Assembly (NCBI GenBank): GCA_041738505.1
Contig: JBGSPQ010000006.1
Location: 1-41,175, forward strand
Origin: JBGSPQ01 sp041738505
Lineage (GTDB): Bacteria > Patescibacteriota > Gracilibacteria > UBA1369
Length of the DNA: 41,175 bases
Direction: 5' to 3'
The notes under the pieces are model-generated. The model saw only the letters and a list, made by a program, of their open reading frames with translations. It ran no database searches and was not told the DNA's origin. Each line of letters begins with the position of its first letter. Positions within the stretch are counted from its first letter, which is position 1. Of this stretch, positions 40,550 through 41,175 are shown piece after piece. The position numbers and the translations under genes were made by a program.

Positions 40550-41175
40550 TAAGTTAGTTCTTCGTAGGTTAGAGATGCTTTATCCGTTACTTCGGCTTTT
40601 AATCTGTACATGATTTCGGCCATTTCACCGCGAGTAAGGTTCTGATTAAAAGTGGTGAGTGATGTTGGAATGGCGTTCCAGTCTTCCAAAACCATCACGT
40701 ATGTTTTATACCAGGGTTCGGATGTGCCCACCTCCTCGCCAAAAACTGAGCGGGTGATGATTTTTGCCGCTTCAACAAAATTGATTTCCTGAGCGGGTTT
40801 GAAAGTGCCATCGGGGTAACCGCCCACAATGCTCATTTTCTTTGCCTGGCAAACGTAGTTAAAGTACCAATCGGGCGCGTTGCCTCCCACAGCCGCGAAT
40901 TCCACGTCAAAGAACAATCTGATCATATAGTCCCCTTCTGACATGTAGTGGGTCATGCAGGTTTCCAGTTCGTCGGGAGTGGACATGCTGCCCATGACGA
41001 TTTTGGTGAACTCCGCGCGGTTGATGGTGGTATTTGGTTTGTAACTGCCGTCCGGGTAGCCGCCGATAATACCTTCATCCTTTAAATATTTTAAAGCGTC
41101 GTAGTATTCGCTCGTGGAATCAACGTCGGTGAAAATTTCCACAACTTCCTCCTCCGTAACAACCTCTTCTTCCTC
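40549..41175 (-). CDS. SLH-domain surface protein (C-terminal part; 5' end outside window)
   Basis: The frame is open to the right edge, so at least 208 residues of a longer protein are seen. The first visible residues are an acidic Glu/Val-rich linker (EEEEVVTEEEVVEIF). They lead into three SLH motifs: DEGIIGGYPDGSYKPNTTIN with RAE, then SIVGGYPDGTFKPAQEIN, and a more degenerate third ending TRGEMAEIMYRL. A GTG at 41142 could be read as a start but lies inside the linker, so a truncated gene is more likely. It is coupled to the downstream four-helix protein by a TAATG overlap. Confidence 0.85.
   Translation of the reverse strand, partial: EEEEVVTEEEVVEIFTDVDSTSEYYDALKYLKDEGIIGGYPDGSYKPNTTINRAEFTKIVMGSMSTPDELETCMTHYMSEGDYMIRLFFDVEFAAVGGNAPDWYFNYVCQAKKMSIVGGYPDGTFKPAQEINFVEAAKIITRSVFGEEVGTSEPWYKTYVMVLEDWNAIPTSLTTFNQNLTRGEMAEIMYRLKAEVTDKASLTYEELT

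Overview
The window looks like a chromosomal contig from an uncultivated bacterium of the Patescibacteria (CPR) type, possibly Peregrinibacteria-like. This is inference from the following: small tightly packed genes with overlapping starts and stops; few Shine-Dalgarno sequences and several starts 2-7 nt from where a transcript should begin; four S-layer-homology (SLH) surface proteins; and many lineage-specific proteins of unknown function. TGA ends ordinary genes (sufS, the peroxiredoxin gene, the U32 gene), so the code is standard and not the recoded UGA=Gly code of Gracilibacteria/Absconditabacteria.

Layout. 1-3377: start of a Rossmann-type gene leaving the left edge, then a 1086-residue secreted FlgD-Ig/SLH protein. 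3600-4841: rpsT (S20), tRNA-Met(CAT), tRNA-Ala(CGC), a small Cys-rich conserved protein and tRNA-Val(CAC). 4842-10440: a defence island with a beta-class DNA methyltransferase, an overlapping restriction endonuclease, and a convergent 1264-residue protein with an Mrr-like nuclease domain, a STAND-like core without a P-loop, and a long helical tail. 10577-14077: DoxX-like membrane protein, TipAS-domain protein, U32 tRNA-hydroxylation protein and an unknown protein. 14230-15736: thyA and folA separated by a large perfect-armed inverted repeat that folds as a three-way junction. 15752-17806: a two-domain cell-wall hydrolase without a signal peptide. 18029-23261: a complete SUF iron-sulfur operon led by an IscR-like Rrf2 regulator with a 24-bp near-palindrome in front of it. 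23258-24623: two apparently paralogous unknown proteins. 24745-28821: NYN nuclease, AhpC peroxiredoxin, thioredoxin reductase, leucyl aminopeptidase and Nudix hydrolase. 28913-31346: tRNA-Leu(CAG) followed by an AT-rich RloA/RloB (AbiL/PARIS-like) ATPase-TOPRIM pair. 31414-41175: a surface-protein region with three SLH proteins (one running off the right edge), a 1959-residue thrombospondin-type-3/SLH protein, and two membrane proteins.

How it fits together. The SUF operon makes Fe-S clusters, and the U32 protein belongs to a family that uses them. AhpC and TrxB form a peroxide-detoxification pair. ThyA and FolA form the classical dTMP/folate cycle. The SLH proteins decorate the cell surface. 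The two defence modules each lie directly 3' of a tRNA gene and are visibly AT-richer than the backbone, which suggests acquisition.

The least explained signals are: (a) 31573-31743, a complete promoter / long hairpin / terminator unit of about 135 nt just before an SLH gene; (b) the 15054-15188 three-way-junction inverted repeat between thyA and folA; (c) the 1264-residue Mrr/STAND-like protein; (d) the insertion of a repeated Trp/Gly-rich module inside split thrombospondin-3 repeats.
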